A stretch of DNA of 36,455 nt, taken from the NCBI GenBank assembly GCA_026988295.1, contig JALSLM010000218.1:1-36455 (forward strand). Reading direction: 5' to 3'. The position numbers and the translations under genes are program-made. The notes beneath the pieces were generated by a model. That model worked only from the letters and a program-made list of their open reading frames with translations, was not told where the DNA came from and ran no database searches. Below, piece after piece: positions 1 to 8,862 of the stretch (the stretch's first letter is position 1; each line of letters starts with the position of its first letter). Source of the DNA: Thiotrichaceae bacterium. GTDB taxonomy: Bacteria; Pseudomonadota; Gammaproteobacteria; Thiotrichales; Thiotrichaceae.

Positions 1-1039
1 AGGCAAGCACAGACATGAGTATGACAGTTAAATAACCTGAGATTCCTAGTTCAACATTGTAGACATTGGCTATGAATACGGTGGCGACACCTTGCATGAT
101 TGCCGTTCCATCCATATTGATTGTTGCGCCAAATGGAACAGTGAATGAAGCAACCGAGTTGTTCACACCAAAACGCTCTGTTACGGTTCTCATTGTCACT
201 GGAATGGTTGCATTTGAACTTGCCGTACTAAATGCGAAAACCTGAACATTTCTAATTTTCTTTAAGAACATTGCAGGGCTTAAACCTGAGAAAACTTTAA
301 GAATAATCATCAGTGTAATAAACAGGTGGAACATTAATGAGCCAACCAATACAGCAACGTAGCCAGCAAGTGATGCAAGCAAGCCAAGACCTAATTTGGC
401 AACTGCGCCTGCAATCAAAGCAAATACTGCGTATGGAGCGACTGACATAATGATGTTAACCATTTTCATCATAATTTCATTCGCTATTTCAGCACCTTCA
501 ATAAAACTCTTTGCTTTTCTGCCTACCATTAGCATGCTAACGCCAAGCAAAATAGAGAAGAAAATTATAGGAAGCATATCGCCATTTGCCATCGCATTGA
601 TCGGATTTTTAGGGATGATATCAATAAAAACCTGAGTTAATGGAGGTGATTCTTTGCCTGTAAATTCTGCTGCTGTTTCAACATTCATGCCTTTGCCAAT
701 ACCGAAAGTAACAGCAATTAAAATAGCGGTAGCTATAGCGACGGCAGTTGTTAGCATATAGAGAGCAAAGGATTTTCCACCAACACGACCTAGCATTCTA
801 ATATCACCAATACCACAGACACCACAGATCAGCGAGAAGAATACTAAAGGTACAACTAGCATCTTTAATGCATTAACGAACATTTTACCAACCATGTGGA
901 AAAGCCCGTTAACGATATAGGTGTCAACAAAAGAATTGTGGACTAAGCCTGTCAGGTTTAATGCAAGCCCCACAATAATCCCCAGTGCCATGCCTAACAG
1001 TACCTTGATCGTTAGACTCATTTTTTTTGTTTCACTCAT
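1..1039 (-). CDS. Dicarboxylate/amino acid:cation (Na+ or H+) symporter, DAACS family, C-terminus cut off by window edge
   Basis: Reverse-strand reading from ATG at 1039 is open to the window edge: MSETKKMSLTIKVLLGMALGIIVGLALN...KMLVVPLVFFSLICGV...AFSTASSNATIPVTMR...VPFGATINMDGTAIMQ; the serine-rich and NMDGTA motifs are diagnostic of DAACS. CGGAGG RBS upstream. Confidence 0.93.
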   Translation of the reverse strand, partial: MSETKKMSLTIKVLLGMALGIIVGLALNLTGLVHNSFVDTYIVNGLFHMVGKMFVNALKMLVVPLVFFSLICGVCGIGDIRMLGRVGGKSFALYMLTTAVAIATAILIAVTFGIGKGMNVETAAEFTGKESPPLTQVFIDIIPKNPINAMANGDMLPIIFFSILLGVSMLMVGRKAKSFIEGAEIANEIMMKMVNIIMSVAPYAVFALIAGAVAKLGLGLLASLAGYVAVLVGSLMFHLFITLMIILKVFSGLSPAMFLKKIRNVQVFAFSTASSNATIPVTMRTVTERFGVNNSVASFTVPFGATINMDGTAIMQGVATVFIANVYNVELGISGYLTVILMSVLA

Positions 1040-1201
1040 ATAAATACCTCCGTATATTAATAAAAAATTGTACAATCGTGTGAATTACGCTTGGACATAA
1101 AGAACTTATAGACCAGATACAATGAAAAAACAGGTTTTTTTTATAATTATTATTAATTTACTTGGTGAAAAGGCAAGAAATAATTAATGAGGTGGTAGTG
1201 A

Positions 1202-1266
1202 GTTAAATCTGTGTTCAGAGGTCGGATTGGCGATAGCGTAATCCGACCTCTGAGCACAGATTTAAC
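1202..1266. repeat. REP-like long inverted repeat (27-nt arms, 11-nt centre)
   Basis: GTTAAATCTGTGTTCAGAGGTCGGATT-GGCGATAGCGT-AATCCGACCTCTGAGCACAGATTTAAC; arms complementary with one G-T type mismatch. Confidence 0.85.
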
Positions 1267-1295
1267 CTTTGCTGACTATGCATTTCTGTTTCTTG

Positions 1296-1456
1296 GGAGG
1301 CTGTCTGAGAACTAGGGTTGAAACGAAAATGCCAGAAATATTATAAGGTGGGTTTATCAAAAGAGGCGAATAGTTGTTCTATTTAACGAATTTGATAAGC
1401 TCAGATTATGATGTTTATGGGATTTGCAGTCAATTCTTAGTTCTCGGACAGCCTCC
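1296..1456. mobile_element. MITE-like non-coding element with ~19-bp terminal inverted repeats
   Basis: Left end GGAGGCTGTCTGAGAACTA, right end TAGTTCTCGGACAGCCTCC (one mismatch); 161 bp, no ORF inside. Confidence 0.6.
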
Positions 1457-3027
1457 TAGTGGCGGAAGTGCCTCATGCCAGTGAATACCATCGCCATTCC
1501 AGCTTCATTTGCTGCACTGATAACTTCTTCGTCACGCATTGAGCCACCAGGTTGGATTACTGCGACTATTCCGGCATCTGCGGCTGCATCTATACCATCA
1601 CGGAAGGGGAAGAAGGCATCAGATGCCATGACTGAACCGGTGACTGTTAAGTTGGCTTGTTCGGCTTTAATGCCAGCAATACGAGCGGAGTTGATGCGGC
1701 TCATTTGTCCTGCACCTACACCGATGGTCATATTGCCTTTGCAATACACGATCGCATTTGATTTAACAAACTTGGCTACTTTCCAAGCAAATAGTAGATC
1801 ACGCATTTCTTCTTCGCTTGGGCTACGTTGAGTCACGATGTCGAGTTTTTCATAAAGATCAAGATCAGCATCTTGTACTAAAAGACCACCATTTACACGT
1901 TTGTAGTCAAGGCGAGGCATGGCTTCTCCAAACTCACCACATTCAAGTAGGCGGACATTTTTCTTGGTACTAACCGCTTCAACAGCACCTTGTGTAATAC
2001 TGGGTGCGATAATCACTTCAACAAATTGTTTGTCTATAATAGTTTGCGCTGTTTTCTCATCAAGTTCTTGATTGAATGCAATTATGCCACCAAAGGCTGA
2101 CTCTGTATCTGTATTAAAAGCACGCCCATAGGCATCTAAGAGATCAGTACCTATAGCAACACCGCAAGGATTTGCGTGCTTAACAATAACGCAGGTAGGT
2201 TCGTCGCTACTAAATTGTTTAACACATTCTAGTGCGGCATCTGTATCGGCAATATTGTTGTAAGAAAGCTCTTTTCCTTGTAACTGTTTGGCTGTTGAGA
2301 TATTCGCGCCAGTCTGATTGCCAGAGATATAAAAAGCACCTTTTTGATGAGAATTCTCTCCATAACGAGTAGTTTGGGCGAGCTTGAACTGAGTGTTAAA
2401 AGTGCTTGGAAAGCCTTCTGCTTTACCGTTTTCTACAATTGAGCCAAGGTAGTTAGCGATCATGCCGTCGTAGCCAGCGGTATGTTCAAATGCTTTGCTA
2501 GCTAGTTTGAAGCGTAGCTCTTTTGAAATGCTACCATTGTTACCTTCAAGCTCTTGCAGAATGAGTGAATAATCAGATGGGTTAACAACAATGGCTACAT
2601 GAGCATGATTTTTAGCTGCTGCACGAACCATTGTTGGTCCACCAATATCGATATTTTCAATGGCATCTTCAAGCGTGCAGTTTTCTTTAGCGATGGTCTC
2701 AGCAAAGGGGTATAAATTAACAATAACTAAGTCAATACCTGGGATATCATGTTTTTGCATAACTGCATCGTCAGTACCACGTCTAGCTAAAATCCCGCCA
2801 TGAATTTTAGGGTGGAGTGTTTTTACGCGACCATCCATCATTTCAGGAAAGCCTGTGTAGTCGGACACTTCAATAACAGGTATATCATTATCTGAAAGAA
2901 GTTTGGCTGTTCCACCTGTGGAAAGTAATTCAATACCATGAGTATGAAGTTGTTGTGCAAAATCTAGTAAATTGGTTTTATCTGAAACACTTAAAAGGGC
3001 GCGTTTAATAGCTTTTTTTTGAGGCAT
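1456..3027 (-). CDS. purH: Bifunctional AICAR formyltransferase / IMP cyclohydrolase
   Basis: 523-aa [40 protein letters not shown]...[30 protein letters not shown]. Confidence 0.98.
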   Translation of the reverse strand: MPQKKAIKRALLSVSDKTNLLDFAQQLHTHGIELLSTGGTAKLLSDNDIPVIEVSDYTGFPEMMDGRVKTLHPKIHGGILARRGTDDAVMQKHDIPGIDLVIVNLYPFAETIAKENCTLEDAIENIDIGGPTMVRAAAKNHAHVAIVVNPSDYSLILQELEGNNGSISKELRFKLASKAFEHTAGYDGMIANYLGSIVENGKAEGFPSTFNTQFKLAQTTRYGENSHQKGAFYISGNQTGANISTAKQLQGKELSYNNIADTDAALECVKQFSSDEPTCVIVKHANPCGVAIGTDLLDAYGRAFNTDTESAFGGIIAFNQELDEKTAQTIIDKQFVEVIIAPSITQGAVEAVSTKKNVRLLECGEFGEAMPRLDYKRVNGGLLVQDADLDLYEKLDIVTQRSPSEEEMRDLLFAWKVAKFVKSNAIVYCKGNMTIGVGAGQMSRINSARIAGIKAEQANLTVTGSVMASDAFFPFRDGIDAAADAGIVAVIQPGGSMRDEEVISAANEAGMAMVFTGMRHFRH

Positions 3028-3296
3028 GAGTATTAATTTTCCAAAATTAAATTATAAGGAATAGAGATAAGGAATGGGATATTGTATAGGATTAAGATCC
3101 TATGAAGAATAATAAATCAAGAAATGAGCGTGAGCAAACTATTGGTGAGATGCAGGTTCAATAAAAAGTAGCAAAAAGAGGGGGGATGGGTTGATATGGT
3201 ACTATTAAATAGGCAAAAAAATAGCATAAAATAAGGTGGTTTGAGGTTTGCTTCTCTCTAAATTTAATTTACATTAAAATTTATTTGTTTGAAGGG

Positions 3297-3332
3297 TTGA
3301 CAGAGGGGGTCGTTTGCCTCAAAATTCGCGCC
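3297..3332 (+). promoter_or_regulatory. Sigma70-type promoter for the tRNA-tuf unit with GC-rich discriminator
   Basis: TTGACA (3297-3302), 17-nt spacer, CAAAAT (3320-3325), then TCGCGCCTT. Confidence 0.7.
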
Positions 3333-3341
3333 TTGATTTCT

Positions 3342-3425
3342 GGAGGGGTTCCCGAGCGGCCAAAGGGATCAGATTGTAAATCTGACGCGTAAGCTTCGGT
3401 GGTTCGAATCCACCCCCCTCCACCA
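3342..3425 (+). tRNA. tRNA-Tyr (GTA), CCA encoded
   Basis: Acceptor GGAGGGG/CCCCTCC, anticodon loop ATTGTAAAT, long variable arm, T-loop GGTTCGAATCC, CCA. Confidence 0.97.
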
Positions 3426-3448
3426 ATTTTAGCAAAGTTTTGAATCTA

Positions 3449-3522
3449 GCGGGTGTCGTATAGTGGTAATACCTCAGCCTTCCAAGCTGATGCTGCGAGT
3501 TCGATTCTCGCCACCCGCTCCA
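3449..3522 (+). tRNA. tRNA-Gly (TCC), CCA encoded
   Basis: Acceptor GCGGGTG/CACCCGC, anticodon loop CTTCCAA, T-arm GAGTTCGATTCTC, CCA. Confidence 0.97.
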
Positions 3523-3562
3523 TTATTTGCTGCTTTACTGGGTTTATGAACTTTACTTTTTG

Positions 3563-3638
<76 letters not shown>

Positions 3639-3718
3639 CATTTGTTGTCAGTGTATGATTTGCAAAATATTTTGCATTGGCTTTTTAAGATATTAGTTTT
3701 TTACATAGGGTATTTGTC

Positions 3719-4903
3719 ATGTCCAAAGAAAAATTTGAACGTAATAAACCCCACGTCAACGTGGGCACAATTGGTCACGTAGACCATGGAAAAACAACAC
3801 TGACTGCTGCACTAACAAAAGTTATGGCAGAAAAGATGGGTGGTGAAGTTAAAGCATTTGATGAAATAGATAATGCGCCAGAAGAGAAAGCGCGTGGTAT
3901 AACTATCGCTACATCTCATGTTGAGTATGAGTCAGATACTCGTCACTATGCGCATGTAGACTGTCCTGGTCATGCCGATTATGTGAAGAACATGATTACA
4001 GGTGCTGCGCAAATGGATGGTGCGATACTTGTAGTATCAGCAGCAGACGGTCCGATGCCGCAAACGCGTGAGCATATTTTGTTGTCACGCCAAGTAGGTG
4101 TTCCATACATTGTTGTATTCATGAACAAGGCTGACATGGTGGACGATGAAGAGCTACTAGAGCTTGTTGAGATGGAAATTCGTGAATTGCTGGATATGTA
4201 TGAGTTCCCAGGTGACGATACACCAGTAATTACAGGTTCAGCACTAAAAGCACTAGACGGCGAAGAGAAGTACGTAGAAAAAATTGTAGAGCTAGTAGGT
4301 GCGTTGGATAGCTATATACCAGAGCCAGAGCGTGCGGTTGATGGTGATTACCTAATGCCAGTTGAGGATGTATTCTCAATCTCAGGTCGAGGAACCGTTG
4401 TAACAGGTCGTATCGAGCGCGGCATCGTGCATGTTGGTGATGATATAGAGATCGTAGGTATTAAAGACACTAAAACAACAACCTGTACAGGTGTTGAAAT
4501 GTTCCGTAAATTGCTAGACGAGGGTCAAGCAGGAGATAATGTAGGTGTATTACTACGTGGAACAAAACGTGAAGAAGTAGAGCGTGGCCAAGTACTTTGT
4601 AAGCCTGGCTCAATCACACCACATACAAAATTTGAAGCAGAAGTATACGTATTGTCAAAAGATGAAGGTGGTCGCCATACTCCATTCTTTGATGGGTATC
4701 GTCCACAATTCTACTTTAGAACAACTGATGTAACCGGAGCCTGTGACCTTCCAGAAGGAACAGAAATGGTTATGCCAGGTGATAACGTAAAAATGGTAGT
4801 AACACTTATCAATCCTATTGCGATGGAAGACGGCTTACGTTTTGCGATTCGTGAAGGTGGTCGTACAGTTGGTGCAGGTGTTGTTGCTAAGATTATCGAA
4901 TAA
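3719..4903 (+). CDS. tuf: Elongation factor Tu (copy 1)
   Basis: 394 aa, [11 protein letters not shown]1 motif, [26 protein letters not shown]; lies after the Tyr-Gly-Thr tRNAs as in the E. coli tufB locus. Confidence 0.99.
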   Translation: MSKEKFERNKPHVNVGTIGHVDHGKTTLTAALTKVMAEKMGGEVKAFDEIDNAPEEKARGITIATSHVEYESDTRHYAHVDCPGHADYVKNMITGAAQMDGAILVVSAADGPMPQTREHILLSRQVGVPYIVVFMNKADMVDDEELLELVEMEIRELLDMYEFPGDDTPVITGSALKALDGEEKYVEKIVELVGALDSYIPEPERAVDGDYLMPVEDVFSISGRGTVVTGRIERGIVHVGDDIEIVGIKDTKTTTCTGVEMFRKLLDEGQAGDNVGVLLRGTKREEVERGQVLCKPGSITPHTKFEAEVYVLSKDEGGRHTPFFDGYRPQFYFRTTDVTGACDLPEGTEMVMPGDNVKMVVTLINPIAMEDGLRFAIREGGRTVGAGVVAKIIE

Positions 4904-5006
4904 TAATTGTATAAAAATTATTAAGTAGTAGCTGTATGGATGTGTGAGGTTGTGTGGTTATATTGAATATTCAATGTGTTCTGCTATGGTTCCGCATCTT
5001 TTTGAG

Positions 5007-5048
5007 AGCGAAGAGTGATTATTAATAATAAATTGCTCTTCGTTCTTT
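5007..5048 (+). terminator. Candidate intrinsic terminator downstream of tuf copy 1
   Basis: AGCGAAGAGTGAT - loop - ATTGCTCTTCGTT followed by CTTTG; U-tract is weak. Confidence 0.6.
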
Positions 5049-5090
5049 GTCGTTTCAGAAGTCTTGTTTTTTGATTATGTTATAGAAACT

Positions 5091-5167
5091 AGGCCAGTAG
5101 CTCCAATTGGTAGAGCACCGGTTTCCAAAACCGATTGTTGGGGGTTCGAGTCCCTCCTGGCCTGCCA
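5091..5167 (+). tRNA. tRNA-Trp (CCA), 3' CCA encoded
   Basis: Acceptor AGGCCAG/CTGGCCT, anticodon loop TTCCAAA, T-arm GGGGTTCGAGTCCCT. Confidence 0.97.
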
Positions 5168-5238
5168 TTTCTGAGAAAGACAAAAAATTGTTTAATTATT
5201 TATCATGGATAGGCTTCAGGTAGGCTGAATTTTCATTT

Positions 5239-5616
5239 ATGGCATCAAACACAGAAGCACAAGGGTCAATGTTTGATACTGTCAAGTTGTTATTGGCATT
5301 ATTAGTTTTGCTTGCTGGTATAGCAGGTTTTTATTATTTTTCAGAAGGGTCACTGCTTTATCGTGTTTTAGGTCTGCTTGCAATGGTCGGTGTGGCTATT
5401 GGGATTTCTGTAACGACGGAGAAGGGTAGATTGCTAATAGGCTTTTTGGGCTTGGCGCGTACCGAAGTTAGAAAAATGGTTTGGTCGACACGGGCAGAAA
5501 CTATGCAAACGACCTTAATGGTTTTTATTCTTGTGGTAATTTTGGCAATATTTCTGTGGTTTGTGGATATGTTGCTTGGTGCTGGTGTGAAAGCTTTGTT
5601 GTCGGTAGGTGGCTAG
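5239..5616 (+). CDS. secE: Preprotein translocase subunit SecE
   Basis: 125 aa, three hydrophobic segments, [31 protein letters not shown] signature; located between tRNA-Trp and nusG. Confidence 0.96.
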   Translation: MASNTEAQGSMFDTVKLLLALLVLLAGIAGFYYFSEGSLLYRVLGLLAMVGVAIGISVTTEKGRLLIGFLGLARTEVRKMVWSTRAETMQTTLMVFILVVILAIFLWFVDMLLGAGVKALLSVGG

Positions 5617-5620
5617 TAAT

Positions 5621-6154
5621 ATGTCAAAGCAATGGTTTGTTGTTCATGCTTACTCTAACTATGAAATGCGAGTCAGGGGTGCTCTTCAAGAAAGAATCGA
5701 GCGTCTTGGTTTGCAGGATCTTTTTGGTGAGATACTGATACCTACCGAAGAAGTTGTTGAAATGCGTGAAGGGGTAAAAAGAAAAAGTACAAGAAAATTT
5801 TTCCCTGGTTATATCTTGGTAGAGATGGAGCTTAATGATGATTCATGGCATTTAGTGAAGAATACTCAGCGCGTACTGGGGTTTATTGGTGGTACAAGCG
5901 ATAAGCCAGCACCAATTACCGAAAAAGAAGCAAATGCGATAATGAATCGTATGCAAGAAGGGGTGGATGCTCCCCGGCCTAAGGTATTATTTGAGGTTGG
6001 TGAAGTGGTTCGTGTTAACGATGGGCCATTTAATGACTTTAATGGTGTTGTTGAAGAGGTCAATTATGATAAAAGCACAATGCGTGTTGCTGTACAGATT
6101 TTTGGACGTTCAACACCAGTTGAGCTAGAGTTTTTTCAGGTTGAAAAGATCTGA
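5621..6154 (+). CDS. nusG: Transcription termination/antitermination protein NusG
   Basis: [26 protein letters not shown]...[27 protein letters not shown] (KOW). The track start at 5609 overlaps the secE end; the ATG at 5621 fits the family N-terminus. Confidence 0.97.
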   Translation: MSKQWFVVHAYSNYEMRVRGALQERIERLGLQDLFGEILIPTEEVVEMREGVKRKSTRKFFPGYILVEMELNDDSWHLVKNTQRVLGFIGGTSDKPAPITEKEANAIMNRMQEGVDAPRPKVLFEVGEVVRVNDGPFNDFNGVVEEVNYDKSTMRVAVQIFGRSTPVELEFFQVEKI

Positions 6155-6226
6155 TTTATTAATTTATTCGAGGAGTTGAAAGGGATTCTATTTCCTGAAG
6201 ACGATTGTACTCGTGGAGTGTAAATA

Positions 6227-6661
6227 ATGGCTAAGAAAGTTGAGACTTATCTCAAGTTACAAGTTCCTGCTGGTGAGGCGAATCCTAGTCCTCCCGTGGG
6301 TCCTGCGTTGGGTCAAGCGGGAATAAATATCATGGAGTTCTGTAAGGCTTTTAATGCAGAAACACAAAATACCGAAAAAGGTATGCCGATCCCAGTTGTA
6401 ATTACTGTTTATAATGATCGCAGTTTTACTTATGTTACAAAGACGCCGCCAGCAGCTATTTTATTGAAGAAGGCAGTAGGTATTCAGAAAGGAAGTGGTG
6501 TTCCGAATATGAATAAGGTGGGCAAAGTAACTCGTGAACAGCTTGAAGAGATTGCTAAAATAAAAGAGCCAGATTTGACGGCGGCTGATATGGATGCGGC
6601 TGTACGTATCATCGCTGGAAGTGCTCGTAGCATGGGGATTGATGTGGAGGGAGTTGTCTAA
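6227..6661 (+). CDS. rplK: 50S ribosomal protein L11
   Basis: 144 aa, [35 protein letters not shown]. Confidence 0.99.
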   Translation: MAKKVETYLKLQVPAGEANPSPPVGPALGQAGINIMEFCKAFNAETQNTEKGMPIPVVITVYNDRSFTYVTKTPPAAILLKKAVGIQKGSGVPNMNKVGKVTREQLEEIAKIKEPDLTAADMDAAVRIIAGSARSMGIDVEGVV

Positions 6662-7356
6662 TGGCTAAGTTATCCAAGCGTCAGAAAAAAATAGCAGAAA
6701 TGGTTAAAGTAGATCACCTGTATGGTGCTTCTGAAGCATTTGAGTTATTGAAGGATTTGCCAAAGGTTGGCTTCACTGAAAGCGTTGATGTTAGTGTTAA
6801 TCTAGGTGTTGATCCGCGTAAATCTGATCAGGTCGTTCGTGGCTCTACTGTATTACCAAATGGTACGGGAAAAACTGTACGTGTTGCTGTATTTACTCAG
6901 GGTGATAATGTTGAAGCTGCAAAGGCAGCAGGTGCTGATTTAGTGGGTCTTGATGATCTGGCAGAAGATGTAAAGAAAGGTATTATGGATTTTGATGTTG
7001 TTATCGCAAGTCCAGATGCAATGCGTGTGGTAGGTCAGCTAGGTCAAGTGCTTGGACCGCGTGGTTTAATGCCAAATCCAAAGGTTGGAACTGTTACGCC
7101 TGATGTTGCTACAGCTGTTAAAAATGCCAAGGGTGGTCAGGTTCGTTATCGTACTGATAAAGCAGGAATTATTCACTGTGGGATTGGTAATGTGGACTTT
7201 GATGCAAAAGATTTGAAAGAGAATCTTGATGCTTTGATTTTAGCTCTTGTTAAAGCTAAGCCTACTTCCGCAAAAGGTGTTTACTTAAAGAAAATTACAG
7301 TTTCGAGTACTATGGGTGCTGGTTTAGCGGTAGATACTGCAACTGTTGAGTCTTAA
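6661..7356 (+). CDS. rplA: 50S ribosomal protein L1
   Basis: 231 aa, [47 protein letters not shown] overlaps the rplK stop by one base. Confidence 0.99.
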   Translation: MAKLSKRQKKIAEMVKVDHLYGASEAFELLKDLPKVGFTESVDVSVNLGVDPRKSDQVVRGSTVLPNGTGKTVRVAVFTQGDNVEAAKAAGADLVGLDDLAEDVKKGIMDFDVVIASPDAMRVVGQLGQVLGPRGLMPNPKVGTVTPDVATAVKNAKGGQVRYRTDKAGIIHCGIGNVDFDAKDLKENLDALILALVKAKPTSAKGVYLKKITVSSTMGAGLAVDTATVES

Positions 7357-7479
7357 TATGTATTTTACTCAAGAGACTTCTTGAGTATCAAGAATTAGCA
7401 TGTTTTTTGTGCTTTGCTTTCTCTCTAGTAGAGAAGGTTGATGGATATACTTTGGTGTATGTCGTCAAAGACCGTAGGT

Positions 7480-7551
7480 GTTTCAGTATACTTGGTAGTA
7501 TGAAACTTAATCATCCTGCGTAGATGGCGTAACCTGAATCAGTGATTCGGG
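7480..7551 (+). promoter_or_regulatory. rplJ leader hairpins, candidate L10(L12) autoregulatory leader
   Basis: 282-nt rplA-rplJ gap with hairpins GTTTCA...TGAAAC (7480-7506) and CCTGAATC-AGT-GATTCGGG (7533-7551). E. coli has an L10-binding leader at this site; structural homology was not tested. Confidence 0.5.
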
Positions 7552-7638
7552 CACGTCGTTGCGAGATGCCTAGCTATAGTTTTGTTAGGTATTTGTTTAA
7601 CGGTAGTTTGTGCTGCCGAATTTAAAGAGGTAAATGTT

Positions 7639-8163
7639 GTGGCATTAACTTTAGAAGACAAAAAGAAAATTGTCTCTGAGGTCGCTGCAGTTGCTTCAGA
7701 TGCTCACTCCGTGGTTGCTGCTGAATACCATGGTTTAACTGTAGGTGAAATGACTGAGTTACGTGTTAAAGCACGTGAAAGCGGTGTTTATCTACGAGTA
7801 GTAAAAAATAATCTGGCAAAACTTGCCCTGGCTGATACAGAATTTTCTTGTATGAGCGAAGGTTTTGTTGGTCCGTTGGTTCTGGCGTTTTCGCAAGAAG
7901 ACCCTGGTAGCGCGGCTCGTGTCCTGAAAGATTTTGCTAAAGAGCATGACAAGTTGGAAGTTAAAATGCTTTCCGTTGGTGGGGAGCTGTTAGCAGCTTC
8001 TGAAATTGATCGTTTGGCTAAGTTGCCTACACGTGATCAGGCTTTGGCTATTTTGGCTGGAACCCTGAGAGCACCTGTAGAGAAACTTGCTCGTACGTTT
8101 AATGAAGTTCCAGGAAAACTTGTTCGTACTGTTGCCGCTGTTCGTGATTCAAAAGCAGCCTAA
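7639..8163 (+). CDS. rplJ: 50S ribosomal protein L10
   Basis: VALTLEDKKKIVSEVAAVASDAHSVVAAEYHGLTVGEMTELR...; GTG start at 7639 with AGAGG RBS. The N-terminal 19 aa of the track ORF belong to the leader. Confidence 0.95.
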   Translation: MALTLEDKKKIVSEVAAVASDAHSVVAAEYHGLTVGEMTELRVKARESGVYLRVVKNNLAKLALADTEFSCMSEGFVGPLVLAFSQEDPGSAARVLKDFAKEHDKLEVKMLSVGGELLAASEIDRLAKLPTRDQALAILAGTLRAPVEKLARTFNEVPGKLVRTVAAVRDSKAA

Positions 8164-8265
8164 TTAGCTATATTAGCTATTTAGTCTGTTATCAGGCAGT
8201 TTGATTTTAATTATTAATTTTATGATCGCTTATGCGATTAACTGATTTAGGTTTAGGAGAATACA

Positions 8266-8643
8266 ATGGCTGTTTCTAAAGATGATATTCTAGAAGCAAT
8301 ATCAAATATGAGTGTAATGGAGATCGTTGAATTGATCTCTGATATGGAAGAGAAGTTTGGTGTATCGGCTGCTGCTGCAGTTGCTGCTGCTCCAGTGGCT
8401 GGTGGAGATGCTGGTGCTGCTGCTGAAGAGCAAACTGAATTTGATGTAGTGATGACAAGTTTTGGTGATAACAAAATTTCTGCAATCAAGGCAGTACGTG
8501 CTATCACTGGTTTAGGTCTTAAGGAAGCTAAAGAAATGGTAGAAGGCGTTCCTGCTACTGTTAAAGAAGCGGCTTCTAAAGACGATGCAGAAGAAGTTAA
8601 AAAGCAGCTTGAAGAAGCTGGTGCTACTGTAGAATTGAAGTAA
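8266..8643 (+). CDS. rplL: 50S ribosomal protein L7/L12
   Basis: 125 aa, Ala-rich hinge and [32 protein letters not shown]. Confidence 0.99.
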   Translation: MAVSKDDILEAISNMSVMEIVELISDMEEKFGVSAAAAVAAAPVAGGDAGAAAEEQTEFDVVMTSFGDNKISAIKAVRAITGLGLKEAKEMVEGVPATVKEAASKDDAEEVKKQLEEAGATVELK

Positions 8644-8655
8644 TTGCTTCAATGT

Positions 8656-8721
8656 TATGAAAGTAGTTATCTGCTTTCATAAAAAAATTGGCTGACAGTG
8701 TTTTTTCGCTGTCGGCCTTTT
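8656..8721 (+). terminator. rplL-rpoB tandem hairpins, probable attenuator / processing site
   Basis: ATGAAAG...CTTTCAT, then GGCTGACAG-TGTTTTTTCG-CTGTCGGCC-TTTT. E. coli has an attenuator and an RNase III site in this intergenic region. Confidence 0.75.
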
Positions 8722-8862
8722 GTCGCTTATTTTTAGTTAATAAGATTTAATGTTTTTAAAGTGATAAGAATTTCGATCCTTGATCTATCAGGGGTCATAT
8801 ATATGGGCAGATGGACTGCCGGTATTTAAGTTGCTGAAACTGGCTTCAGAAGAGGAAATAAG

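Noticed and set aside
396-635. 79-aa + strand ORF
   Set aside because: Antisense to the clearly conserved DAACS symporter frame; low-complexity hydrophobic complement of a membrane protein gene.
1475-1831. 118-aa + strand ORF
   Set aside because: Antisense shadow of purH; no RBS and no recognisable family.
5481-5738. 85-aa + ORF overlapping secE/nusG
   Set aside because: Out-of-frame with two strongly supported genes.
6155-6226. L1-binding autoregulatory site upstream of rplK
   Set aside because: Expected from E. coli, and a small ACGATTGTACTCGT hairpin-like sequence is present, but I could not match the L1 site by eye well enough to call it.
8253-8507. Antisense ORFs over rplL (8253-8507 and 8276-8485)
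   Set aside because: Gln/Ala-rich products arise from the complement of the Ala-rich L7/L12 hinge codons; no independent support.
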